A stretch of DNA of 64,000 bases from Nocardia bovistercoris (lineage in GTDB: Bacteria; Actinomycetota; Actinomycetes; Mycobacteriales; Mycobacteriaceae). The position numbers were made by a program, and so were the translations under genes. The stretch lies in contig NZ_JADMLG010000003.1 of assembly GCF_015674855.1 (NCBI RefSeq), forward strand, positions 124,001 through 188,000, written 5' to 3'. Every line of letters starts with the position of its first letter. Within the stretch, counting starts at the first letter, position 1. The notes under the pieces were generated by a model, which did not search any database, was not told the DNA's origin, and was given only the letters and a program-made list of their open reading frames with translations. Below, piece after piece: positions 35,596 through 43,570 of the stretch.

Positions 35596-37773
35596 TCACT
35601 TCCACGTAGCCTTGGCCTCCCGACGCCGCCGGTGCAGAATCGGCTCGGTGTAACCGTTGGGCTGGGCGGTGCCTTCGAAGATCAGCTCGCGCGCCGCCTG
35701 GAAGGCGACGCTGCCCGCGAAATCGGCCGCGAGCGGACGGTAGTTCGGGTCGCCGTCGTTCTGCTTGTCGACCACCGGCGCCATCCGCTCCAGGCTGGCC
35801 TGCACCTGCTCGGGGGTGACCACGCCGTGGCGCAGCCAGTTCGCCATGAGCTGGCTCGAGATGCGAAGGGTCGCACGGTCTTCCATGAGGCCGACGTCGT
35901 TGATGTCGGGCACCTTGGAGCAGCCGACGCCCTGGTCGATCCAGCGCACCACGTAGCCGAGGATGCTCTGGGAGTTGTTGTCGAGTTCCTGCTGCTTCTC
36001 CTCGGCGCTCCAGTTCGGCTCGGCGGCCAACGGGATCTCGAGGATCCGGTCGACGTCGGCGCGCCGCCCGCCCTTGGCGATCTCGCGCTGTCGCTCGAAC
36101 ACGTCGACCAGGTGGTAGTGGGTGGCGTGCAGGGTGGCGGCGGTGGGCGACGGCACCCACGCGGTGTTCGCGCCCGACTTGGGGTGGCCGATCTTCTGGG
36201 CGAGCATGTCGGCCATCAGATCCGGCATGGCCCACATGCCCTTGCCGATCTGCGCCTTGCCGGGCAGGCCCGCGGCCAAGCCGTTGTCGACGTTCCAGTC
36301 CTCGTAGGACAGGATCCACTGCTGGGACTTCATGGCGGCCTTGCGGACCATCGGCCCGGCCTCCATGGAGGTGTGGATCTCGTCGCCGGTGCGGTCGAGG
36401 AAGCCGGTGTTGATGAACACGACGCGCTCGGCGGCGGCGGCGATGCAAGCGGCGAGGTTCACCGTGGTGCGGCGTTCCTCGTCCATGATCCCGACCTTGA
36501 GGGTGTTGCGCGGCAGGCCGAGCACGCCTTCGACGCGGCCGAACAACTCGTCGGCGAACGCGACCTCGTCGGGGCCGTGCATCTTGGGCTTCACGATGTA
36601 GACCGAGCCGGTGCGGCTGTTCTTCAGCGCGGTCTCGTCCTTGAGGGAGTGCATCGCGACGAGCGAGGTGATCAGCCCGTCGAGGATGCCTTCGGGGACC
36701 TCGTCGCCCTCGGCGTCGAGGATCGCGTCGGAGGTCATGAGGTGGCCGACATTGCGCACGAACAGCAGCGAACGACCGTGCAGCACGAGTTCGCCGCCGT
36801 CGAGCGCGGTGTAGACGCGGTCCGGGTTCATGGTGCGGGTGAAGGTCTGCTCGCCCTTGGTGACCTGCTCGGCCAGGTCGCCCTTCATGAGGCCGAGCCA
36901 GTTGTGGTAGCAGAGCACCTTGTCCTCGGCGTCCACGGCGGCCACCGAATCCTCGAAGTCCATGATGGTGGTGACCGCCGATTCCAGCACCACGTCCTTG
37001 ACGCCCGCGGTGTCGGTGGCGCCGATCGGCGAGTCGGGGTCGATCTGGATCTCGATGTGCAGGCCGTTGTGCTTCAGCAGGACCGAGGTGGGCGCCTCGG
37101 GCTCGCCGAGGTAGCCGACCAGCTGGGAGGCGTCGGCCAGGCCGATGCTCGTGCCGTCCTCGAGGCCGACCTCCAGTTCGCCGTCGACAATGGTGTACGA
37201 GGTGGAGCCGATGTGCGAGCCGGTGATGAGGGTGACCGAGTCGTCGAGGAAGTTGCGCGCCCATTCGATGACCTTGTCGCCGCGCACCCTGTTGTAGCCG
37301 CGCCCCTTCTCGGCGCCGCCGGTCTCCGGGATGGCGTCGGTGCCGTAGAGCGCGTCGTAGAGCGAACCCCAGCGCGCGTTGGCGGCGTTGATCGCGAACC
37401 GCGCGTTCATGACCGGAACCACCAGCTGCGGGCCCGCGGTGGCGGCGATCTCCTCGTCCACGTTCGCGGTGCCGATGCGGAACTCGGCGGGTTCGGGACG
37501 TAGGTAGCCGATCTCGGTCAGGTAGGTCTTGTAGGCGGCCTTGTCGTAGTTCGCGCCGGGGTGTTCGGCGTGCCAGGCGTCGAGTTTGCCCTGGATCTCG
37601 TCGCGTTCGGCCAGCAGGGCGCGGTTACGCGGCGCGAGATCGCTGATGACGGATTCGGCGCCCGCCCAGAACGCGGCGGAATCTACGCCGGTACCGGGAA
37701 GCGCCTCGTTCTCGATGAACTCGTGGAGAACGCGTGCCACCTGGAGCCCGCCGACCTGAATCCGCTCAGTCAT
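35596..37773 (-). CDS. glcB: Malate synthase G
   Basis: 725 residues, the normal length for the G isoform (M. tuberculosis GlcB, 741). It condenses glyoxylate with acetyl-CoA to malate in the glyoxylate shunt. Seen: [20 protein letters not shown], the catalytic core [44 protein letters not shown] (magnesium/glyoxylate region), [29 protein letters not shown] [31 protein letters not shown] and the late acid region [18 protein letters not shown]. Acyl-CoA dehydrogenase genes nearby fit growth on fatty acids. A TetR gene diverges from it. Confidence 0.97.
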   Translation of the reverse strand: MTERIQVGGLQVARVLHEFIENEALPGTGVDSAAFWAGAESVISDLAPRNRALLAERDEIQGKLDAWHAEHPGANYDKAAYKTYLTEIGYLRPEPAEFRIGTANVDEEIAATAGPQLVVPVMNARFAINAANARWGSLYDALYGTDAIPETGGAEKGRGYNRVRGDKVIEWARNFLDDSVTLITGSHIGSTSYTIVDGELEVGLEDGTSIGLADASQLVGYLGEPEAPTSVLLKHNGLHIEIQIDPDSPIGATDTAGVKDVVLESAVTTIMDFEDSVAAVDAEDKVLCYHNWLGLMKGDLAEQVTKGEQTFTRTMNPDRVYTALDGGELVLHGRSLLFVRNVGHLMTSDAILDAEGDEVPEGILDGLITSLVAMHSLKDETALKNSRTGSVYIVKPKMHGPDEVAFADELFGRVEGVLGLPRNTLKVGIMDEERRTTVNLAACIAAAAERVVFINTGFLDRTGDEIHTSMEAGPMVRKAAMKSQQWILSYEDWNVDNGLAAGLPGKAQIGKGMWAMPDLMADMLAQKIGHPKSGANTAWVPSPTAATLHATHYHLVDVFERQREIAKGGRRADVDRILEIPLAAEPNWSAEEKQQELDNNSQSILGYVVRWIDQGVGCSKVPDINDVGLMEDRATLRISSQLMANWLRHGVVTPEQVQASLERMAPVVDKQNDGDPNYRPLAADFAGSVAFQAARELIFEGTAQPNGYTEPILHRRRREAKATWK

Positions 37774-37977
37774 CTACTGCCTCACTTTTGAGAAAGCCGG
37801 TGTGAAAAAGACGGGATCAATGTTACCCGTCGGTAGTTACAGCCTCGCGCGACGGGTGTTCGAGCTGCCTGCACATTCTCGGCGCCGCGCCTGCCTCCGG
37901 GGGTATCCGCGCAGCGGCGAGTCGCACGGTTGTCGACGGTCGGTCGATCCGCGCCTTGATCCTACGGGGTTCCGCAA

Positions 37978-38001
37978 TTAATGTACTGATCGGAACATTA
38001 A
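37978..38001. promoter_or_regulatory. Operator-like inverted repeat between glcB and the TetR-acyl-CoA dehydrogenase operon
   Basis: TTAATGT (37978-37984) and ACATTAA (37995-38001) are perfect inverted copies around 10 bases; the inner sequence extends the symmetry imperfectly (CTGATCGGA). It is AT-rich and 60 bases upstream of the TetR start, so the TetR protein probably binds it. Confidence 0.6.
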
Positions 38002-38060
38002 GCGGCGGACGGAGACGGAGTGCAGGTATCGCGCACCGGCGAGATCGCGAAGATCCGGCG

Positions 38061-38732
38061 ATGACGGGCGCCGCCCCCGCGCGTCGCCGCGGCCGCCCGC
38101 CCGCCGGGTCGTCCGCGGGCGACACCGGGGACCGCATCGTGGCGGCGGCGGTGGAACTGTTCGCGGAGAAGGGTTTCCACGGCACCGGAGTGGCCGAGAT
38201 CGGCGACCGCGCCGACGTCCAGCGCGGCGCGCTCTACTACCACATCGGCTCGAAAGAGGAACTGCTCTGGCAGATCCTGCGCGACTACATCCAGGTGATG
38301 CTGGCGGAGGCCGAAGCCATCACCGACGGCTCCGGCGACCCGGTCGACGCGCTGCGCCTGCTGATCGACAGTCACGTGCGGTTGATCATCGAACACCGCC
38401 GCGAGGTCGCGATCCAGTTGCGCGACGTGACGGCGCTCACCGGCGAACGCGCCGCCGAACTCCAACACCTGCGCGACCGCATCCAGAACTGCTGGCAGCG
38501 AATGCTCGACGCGGGCCACGCGGCCGGTCTGCTGCGCACCGCCGACCACGTCGTCACCAACAGCCTGCTCGCCATGCTGAACGCGGTGTCGTTCTGGTAC
38601 CGGCCGCACGGCGACCGCTCCCCCGGCGAGATCGCCGCCATCATCGCCGCCACCGTCCTCGACGGACTGCTCACCACCCCTGCCGCACCGACCGCAACCG
38701 CCGCGCCGACCACAACCGACGAGAGAGGCTGA
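38061..38732 (+). CDS. TetR-family regulator of the adjacent acyl-CoA dehydrogenase
   Basis: 223 residues from the ATG at 38061; the frame is open upstream across the operator, which argues against earlier starts. The helix-turn-helix is RIVAAAVELFAEKGFHGTGVAEIGDRADVQRGALYYHIGSKEELLWQIL (residues ~26-75). The C-terminal TetR_C domain has HRREVAIQLRDVTALTGERAAELQHLRDRIQ, like regulators of lipid catabolism (KstR2 type). The tail is Pro/Ala/Thr-rich. Its stop is two bases before the dehydrogenase start. Confidence 0.9.
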   Translation: MTGAAPARRRGRPPAGSSAGDTGDRIVAAAVELFAEKGFHGTGVAEIGDRADVQRGALYYHIGSKEELLWQILRDYIQVMLAEAEAITDGSGDPVDALRLLIDSHVRLIIEHRREVAIQLRDVTALTGERAAELQHLRDRIQNCWQRMLDAGHAAGLLRTADHVVTNSLLAMLNAVSFWYRPHGDRSPGEIAAIIAATVLDGLLTTPAAPTATAAPTTTDERG

Positions 38733-38734
38733 CC

Positions 38735-40024
38735 ATGGCTTGGGATTTCGAAACCGACCCGGAATTTCAGGAGAAGCTCGACTGGGCCGCGGAATTCGTC
38801 CGCACCGAGGTCGAACCGCTCGACCTGATCTATCCGAATCCCTACGACCGCACCGACAAAGAGGCCATGGCGCTGATGGGCCCGCTCAAGGCTCGCGTCA
38901 AGGAACAGGGGCTGTGGGCGTGCCATCTCGGTCCCGAACTCGGCGGCCCCGGCTACGGTCAACTCAAGCTCGGCCTGCTCAACGAAGTGCTCGGCACCTC
39001 GGTCTGGGCGCCGTCGGTATTCGGTTGTCAGGCACCGGATTCCGGCAACGCCGAGATCCTCGCGCATTACGGCACCGACGAGCAGAAGGCGAAATACCTG
39101 CAACCGCTGCTGGACGGCGACATCGGCTCCTGTTATGTCATGACCGAACCCACCGGCGGTTCGGATCCGACGCTGTTCAAGACCCGCGCGGTGCGCGACG
39201 GCGACCACTGGGTCATCAACGGCGAGAAGTGGTTCAACTCCAACGCGCGGTTCGCGAGCTTCCACATCGTGATGGTGGTCACCGATCCCGAGGTCAGCCC
39301 GTATCGCGGCATGTCGATGTTCATCGTGCCCGCCGAAACGCCCGGCCTCGAGATCGTCAAGAACTTCAAGGTCGCCGGATTCAGCGACGCCGAAGGCCAT
39401 CTGCGCTTCACCGATGTCAGGGTGCCCGCCGATCACCTGCTCGGCGCGGAGGGCATGGGCTTCCTGGTCGCGCAGACCCGACTCGGCGGCGGGCGCGTGC
39501 ACCACGCCATGCGCACCGTCGCGCTGGTGCGGCGCGCCTTCGACATGATGTGCGAGCGCGCGGTCTCGCGGCCGATGCGCAAGGGCACCCTCGGCGGACT
39601 CCAGATGACGCAGGAGAAGATCGCCGACAGCTGGATCGAGATGGAGCAGTTCCGCCTGCTCGTGCTGCGCACCGCTTGGCGCATCGACAAGGAACAGGAC
39701 TACCTCGCGGTCCGCAAGGACATCGCCGCGATCAAGGTCGCCATGCCCAAGGTAATGCACGATGTGGCCCAGCGCGCGCTGCACCTGCACGGCGCCATCG
39801 GCGTCAGCCAGGACCTGCCCTTCGTCGACATGATGAACTACTCGGAGGTGATGGGGTTGGCCGACGGCCCCACCGAGGTGCACAAGATCACCCTCGCCAA
39901 GGAGGTGCTCAAGAACTACGCGCCCGGCGACCCGGTCTATCCCAGCGGCTACCGTCCCGCGTTGCGGGAACAGGCACGCGAACTCGTGGCGCAACGGTTG
40001 GAGCACATCGTCGGCAACCTCTGA
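38735..40024 (+). CDS. Acyl-CoA dehydrogenase (FadE-like)
   Basis: 429 residues. Flavin acyl-CoA dehydrogenase with all domains: N-terminal helices (EKLDWAAEFVRTEVEPLDLIYPNPYDRTD), FAD-binding SCYVMTEPTGGSDPT (~130-144), WVINGEKWFNSNA, RLGGGRVHHAMRTVALVRRAFDMMCERA, and the C-terminal HGAIGVSQDLPFVDMMNYSEVMGLADGPTEVHKI. The sequence resembles mammalian ACAD10/11-type and mycobacterial FadE enzymes with a ~400-residue core. It catalyses the first step of beta-oxidation on an unknown acyl-CoA and forms an operon with the TetR gene. Confidence 0.93.
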   Translation: MAWDFETDPEFQEKLDWAAEFVRTEVEPLDLIYPNPYDRTDKEAMALMGPLKARVKEQGLWACHLGPELGGPGYGQLKLGLLNEVLGTSVWAPSVFGCQAPDSGNAEILAHYGTDEQKAKYLQPLLDGDIGSCYVMTEPTGGSDPTLFKTRAVRDGDHWVINGEKWFNSNARFASFHIVMVVTDPEVSPYRGMSMFIVPAETPGLEIVKNFKVAGFSDAEGHLRFTDVRVPADHLLGAEGMGFLVAQTRLGGGRVHHAMRTVALVRRAFDMMCERAVSRPMRKGTLGGLQMTQEKIADSWIEMEQFRLLVLRTAWRIDKEQDYLAVRKDIAAIKVAMPKVMHDVAQRALHLHGAIGVSQDLPFVDMMNYSEVMGLADGPTEVHKITLAKEVLKNYAPGDPVYPSGYRPALREQARELVAQRLEHIVGNL

Positions 40025-40079
40025 GTGCCAATGGACGATGCCCCCGCAGCGCGCAGAACGGGCGACCCCCGCGACGCGC

Positions 40080-40243
40080 GGAACCAGCGAGGACCCCGCC
40101 TGCGGGGAACGCGGAGGTCCTACGCCGCGGGGAACGAGCGGGGGCTGCGCCGAACGGTACGAGCGGGGCTCCGCCGAACGGAACGTGTCGGATACCTGAG
40201 GCGAGTAGAACGAGCGACAAGCCCGCCGCGCACGGAACGAGCG
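40080..40243. repeat. Degenerate interspersed GGAACGAGCG motif
   Basis: GGAACGAGCG occurs at 40131-40140 and 40234-40243, GAACGAGCG at 40208-40216, and variants (GGAACCAGCG near 40080, GGTACGAGCG at 40156-40165) lie between. The stretch separates two convergent genes and is read through by a spurious plus-strand frame. It looks like a remnant of a dispersed intergenic repeat. Confidence 0.55.
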
Positions 40244-40296
40244 AGGTCACTACCGCGTGCGGCGCGTCGCGGAACCGCGATCGAGCGGCACGGCGA

Positions 40297-41010
40297 CTAC
40301 GCGCTGATCCGCTCCGGTTCCTCGACGGCCACCTCGGTCACTGTGGCCACCTCGGTCAACGCCGCGACCGGACTCAGCCGCAGCACCGACGACATCCGGC
40401 GGGTCAGCGCGGGCAGGCCCGCGAAACCCACCCGACCGGTGCGCTGGGCGTGGGCGAGCGGGACGCGGCCCAGCCAGACCTGGTAGAGCGATGCGACATC
40501 GGCGGTGATGGTGACGTCGACCGGATAGCCGGGATCGGTGGTGCACACCGAGCTATCGCCGGATTCGATCACGATCCAGTAGCGGCGGATGTCGTCGGTG
40601 AAGCGGACCGCGAGCACCTGGCGGCGGCCGGGGAAGGAGGAGGTGTCCAGGCGGGTGTGCATCCACCAGACCAGCAGGTCGGCGTCCAGTTCCTCGGGAT
40701 CGGGTTCGCCGAAGGTCCAGCGCGCGCCCCACGCGCCGAGGCCGAACAGGATGGTCTCCAGGTCGCGGCCCGCGTCGGTGAGCAGGTAGTCGCCGTAGAT
40801 CTTCTCCACCAGGCCCGCGCGCTCGAAGTGGCGCAGCCGTTTGGTGAGCAGGCTGCGCGAGAGTCCTGGCAGGCCGCGCGCCAGATCGTTGAACCGGGTG
40901 GTGCCGACGAACAGGTCGCGCAGGATGAGCAGCGACCAGCGGTCGCCGAGCACGTCGAGCGCGCGCGAGATGGGGCAGTACTGGCCGTAGCTCTGAGTCG
41001 TCTCCGACAC
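40297..41010 (-). CDS. HxlR-family regulator with C-terminal extension
   Basis: 237 residues from the GTG at 41010, which has GGAGG five bases upstream; a GTG two codons earlier overlaps that site. The winged helix is YCPISRALDVLGDRWSLLILRDLFVGTTRFNDLARGLPGLSRSLLTKRLRHFERAGLVEK (~10-70), with the family cysteine (Cys in QYCPI) at the start. The ~110-residue C-terminal part (FTDDIRRYWIVIESGDSSVCTTDPGYPVDVTITADVASLYQVWLGR) resembles an SCP2-type lipid-binding fold. It diverges from a flavoenzyme gene, its likely target. Confidence 0.88.
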   Translation of the reverse strand: MSETTQSYGQYCPISRALDVLGDRWSLLILRDLFVGTTRFNDLARGLPGLSRSLLTKRLRHFERAGLVEKIYGDYLLTDAGRDLETILFGLGAWGARWTFGEPDPEELDADLLVWWMHTRLDTSSFPGRRQVLAVRFTDDIRRYWIVIESGDSSVCTTDPGYPVDVTITADVASLYQVWLGRVPLAHAQRTGRVGFAGLPALTRRMSSVLRLSPVAALTEVATVTEVAVEEPERISA

Positions 41011-41028
41011 GATCACCTCCGGGGGCGG

Positions 41029-41066
41029 GGTCCACTTCTCGAACCGGGTCGGTCCACTTTCTGGAC
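41029..41066. promoter_or_regulatory. Repeated and inverted GGTCCACTT sites in the HxlR/flavoenzyme divergent promoter
   Basis: GGTCCACTT occurs at 41029-41037 and 41051-41059, 22 bases apart (about two helical turns). The second copy continues as GTCCACTTTCTGGAC (41052-41066), a 5-bp inverted repeat. The site lies in the 91-base gap between two divergent starts and is a good HxlR operator candidate. Confidence 0.6.
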
Positions 41067-41101
41067 TATCCGGTTATCGCTGCCGTTCGTAGCTTCGAAA
41101 C

Positions 41102-42235
41102 ATGACCACTACCTCGATCACCGAAACCACCATCGACCGCGTCGGCGAGGCCCGCCGCATCGGCGAGAGCCTGCGCGCGAGCGTCGCCGAACGCGACCGC
41201 ACCGGCGAGATCGATGCCGCCGCCTTCGACCGGTTGCGCGCGAGCGGCCTGTCCGCGGCCATCGTGCCCGCCGAATTCGGCGGCGGCGGTGCGAGCCACC
41301 GGGAGATGGGCGAGGTGCTGCGCGAACTCGGCAAGCACGACCCGTCCACCGCCGTCGCCTTCGCCATGCACACCCACCTGGTCGCCACCCAGGTGTGGCG
41401 GCACAAGCACGGCGCCGACGCGCGCGGGGTGTTCGAGAAGGTGGTCGGCGGGGCGATCCTGGTCAGCACCGGCGCCTCGGACTGGGTGACCTCGAGCGGC
41501 CGCGCCGAACAGGTCGATGGCGGTTACCGGGTGCACGCGCGCAAGTCACCGGCCAGCGGCTGCGAGATCGGCAATGTGCTTGTCACCAGCATCCGTTGGG
41601 ACGAGGCACCCGGCGGACCGCAGGTGCTGCACTGCGCCGTGCCGATGTCGGCCCCCGGCGTTCGCATCGAGAAGACTTGGGACACACTGGGATTGCGGGC
41701 CAGTGGCTCGCACACGGTGGTGCTCGACGACGTGTTCGTCCCGGAGGCGGCGGTCTCGCTGGCCCGGCCCGCCGACCTGTGGCCGCCGCTGCTGAACGTC
41801 GTGATCGGCGCGGCCATGCCGCTGGTGATGGCGGCCTACCTCGGCATCGCCGACGAGGCGGTCGGGCTGGCCACCGCCCTGGTCGCGGGCCGCACCGACG
41901 CGCACCTGTTCCAGCTCGTCGGTGAGATGGGCAATGCGCACACCACGGCCGATGACCTGGTCGAGGCCATGTTCCGCGGTTCGGACGACCTGAACTTCGC
42001 CAACACCGACGAGTACGCCGCACGCACGCTCAGCCGCAAGACCGTGGCGGCGCAGAACCTCATCGACGCCGTCCGCCTCGCCATCGAAACCGTTGGCGGA
42101 CTCGGGTATTCGCGCACCTGCGAACTCGAGATGCGCTACCGCGACGTGCACGGCAGCCTGTTCCACCCGCTGCCGCGCGCCAAGCAGATCCTGTTCAGCG
42201 GACGCGTCGCGCTCGGTTACGGCCCCCTGGCCTGA
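41102..42235 (+). CDS. Acyl-CoA dehydrogenase-family flavoenzyme
   Basis: 377 residues. The fold is acyl-CoA dehydrogenase-like: GLSAAIVPAEFGGGGASHREMGEVLRELGKHDPSTAVAFAMHTHLVA (~50-96), LVSTGASDWVTSSGRAEQVDGGYRVHARKSPASG, TWDTLGLRASGSHTVVLDDVFVPEAAV and VGGLGYSRTCELEMRYRDVHGSLFHPLPRAKQILFSGRVALG. The active-site loop lacks the clear catalytic Glu region of beta-oxidation enzymes and the pattern is closer to the monooxygenase-like or acyl-ACP branch. Regulated with the divergent HxlR gene. Confidence 0.85.
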   Translation: MTTTSITETTIDRVGEARRIGESLRASVAERDRTGEIDAAAFDRLRASGLSAAIVPAEFGGGGASHREMGEVLRELGKHDPSTAVAFAMHTHLVATQVWRHKHGADARGVFEKVVGGAILVSTGASDWVTSSGRAEQVDGGYRVHARKSPASGCEIGNVLVTSIRWDEAPGGPQVLHCAVPMSAPGVRIEKTWDTLGLRASGSHTVVLDDVFVPEAAVSLARPADLWPPLLNVVIGAAMPLVMAAYLGIADEAVGLATALVAGRTDAHLFQLVGEMGNAHTTADDLVEAMFRGSDDLNFANTDEYAARTLSRKTVAAQNLIDAVRLAIETVGGLGYSRTCELEMRYRDVHGSLFHPLPRAKQILFSGRVALGYGPLA

Positions 42236-42434
42236 CACCACCCGATCCGCGTTCCCCGGTCGAGTCGGACTGTTCCGACTCGACCGAACCATTTCTGTCC
42301 GAAAACATCGCCGCGGGCAGGAGCGCCGGAAATAAATGGGCCGACAACGGCAGTGTCGGTGTGCCACCATGTCATTCGACGGTGATCACCCGATCGGCGG
42401 GAGATCCGAGAGCACTCGACGGAGGAGGTGACAC

Positions 42435-42542
42435 GTGCATTCGCGCAATCCGATGCGGACCTACCCGAGCCAGACGGCAATCGTCTCGACGGCCGTGGTC
42501 GATACCGGCGCCGAAGCCGGTCGCCTCGTCGCCGGTCGCTGA
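42435..42542 (+). CDS. Possible 35-residue small protein with a very strong ribosome-binding site
   Basis: GTG at 42435 is preceded by GGAGGAGGTG with four-base spacing, among the strongest Shine-Dalgarno matches in the window. The frame encodes VHSRNPMRTYPSQTAIVSTA then VVDTGAEAGRLVAGR and ends in TGA. No domain or signal peptide is seen. It precedes the HNH nuclease gene by 34 bases, so it could be a leader peptide or an independent small protein. Confidence 0.5.
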   Translation: MHSRNPMRTYPSQTAIVSTAVVDTGAEAGRLVAGR

Positions 42543-42576
42543 CCCGCCTCCGCACTCCCGTCCTCTTCCACGAAAC

Positions 42577-43134
42577 ATGGTGAGCCCCATGCTGTCTCGT
42601 CATGCCACCGATCGGGTGGCGCCCACCTCGGACAATTGGATACACACGAGCGTGCTGGTGTTGAACGCCTCCTACGAGGCGCTCGACGAGATCGGCGCCG
42701 ACCGGGCCGTCGTGCTGCTGACCAGCGGCGTCGCCGAATCGGTCGCCGACCGCGAGCCGTATTTCCCGATCCGGTCCAAGCAGCTCGAGATCGCGCTGCC
42801 CGAGACCATCCGGCTGCTGCGCTACGTCTTCGTCGAGCACGTGAATCCGGTGCACGAGGAGAGCCGGGCGACGCTGACGGGTGTGCTGCGCCGCGACAAG
42901 CACCGGTGCGGGTACTGCGCGAGCTGGGCGCGCACCGTCGACCACATCCGTCCCCGCAGCCGCGGCGGGCCCAACACCTGGGGCAACCTCATCGCTTGCT
43001 GCGCCCCGTGCAATACCGCCAAGGCCGACCGCACGCCGGAGGAGGCGGGCATGCGCCTGCTCTGGCAGCCCAAGGCCCCCGACCCGATGGCCAAGCGGCA
43101 GCGCCGGATCTGGCGACAGCTGGCCACGACCTGA
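42577..43134 (+). CDS. HNH endonuclease
   Basis: 185 residues from the ATG at 42577 (42589 possible). An N-terminal segment (WIHTSVLVLNASYEALDEIGADRAVVLLTSG, then PIRSKQLEIALPETIRLLRYV) is typical of the widespread actinobacterial HNH proteins that begin with VLNASYEPL. The nuclease has zinc cysteines Cys111/Cys114 (CGYC) and a second CAPC pair near 142-145, the catalytic DHIRPRSRGGPNTWGN (122-137) and CNTAKADRTPEEAGM. It is usually a chromosomal housekeeping gene of uncertain role. Confidence 0.92.
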   Translation: MVSPMLSRHATDRVAPTSDNWIHTSVLVLNASYEALDEIGADRAVVLLTSGVAESVADREPYFPIRSKQLEIALPETIRLLRYVFVEHVNPVHEESRATLTGVLRRDKHRCGYCASWARTVDHIRPRSRGGPNTWGNLIACCAPCNTAKADRTPEEAGMRLLWQPKAPDPMAKRQRRIWRQLATT

Positions 43135-43167
43135 CATGCGCGACCGATACCGCGAGAGGAGTTATCC

Positions 43168-43455
43168 ATGACCGTCGATGCCGAACTGTCCCGCACCGAA
43201 CTGGCCGACGCCGAGCCGACACTCGTCGAGTTGCTTCCGCTGTCGGACAGCAACGGGTGGCATCGGGCCGCCTGCCGAGGCGACCCGAACCACGAAGCCT
43301 GGTTCCCGTACCCGTCACAGGATTTCGACTACGCGCGACAGATCTGCGCGGGCTGCCCCATCCGCACCGCCTGCGGCGAATTCGCTTCCGGCACCGGGCA
43401 GTCGGGAGTCTGGGGCGGGCACGAATTCGACCGGGGACGACTGATCCGCGAGTGA
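43168..43455 (+). CDS. WhiB-family iron-sulfur transcription factor
   Basis: 95 residues, ATG with GAGGAG upstream. A [4Fe-4S] ligand set is complete: Cys36, Cys60, Cys63 (CAGC), Cys69, followed by the tight turn GVWGG (80-84) and a short basic tail (RGRLIRE). WhiB proteins bind the sigma factor and respond to redox or nitric oxide. The tail is shorter than in DNA-contacting WhiB members. The sub-class cannot be fixed by eye. Confidence 0.93.
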   Translation: MTVDAELSRTELADAEPTLVELLPLSDSNGWHRAACRGDPNHEAWFPYPSQDFDYARQICAGCPIRTACGEFASGTGQSGVWGGHEFDRGRLIRE

Positions 43456-43570
43456 GGGGGACCCGCCGCGGCGGGGTCTACGGGCGCGCCGCGCCAGGGT
43501 CGATGGGCGACATGTTCGCACCTCGACCTCGGCGCGCGGGCGAATCCGGGGTGACCATACACTTGCCGTC

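Noticed and set aside
35632..37503. Plus-strand frame of 623 codons opposite glcB
   Set aside because: Shadow of malate synthase; composition is His/Gly/Val/Asp-rich as expected of an antisense frame in high-GC DNA.
40025..40486. Small Arg-rich protein after the acyl-CoA dehydrogenase
   Set aside because: It reads through the degenerate GGAACGAGCG repeats and then antisense to the HxlR gene, with no start signal.
38740..41925. Plus-strand frame of 1061 codons across two dehydrogenases and HxlR
   Set aside because: Arg-rich out-of-frame reading of three genuine genes on both strands, with no domain.
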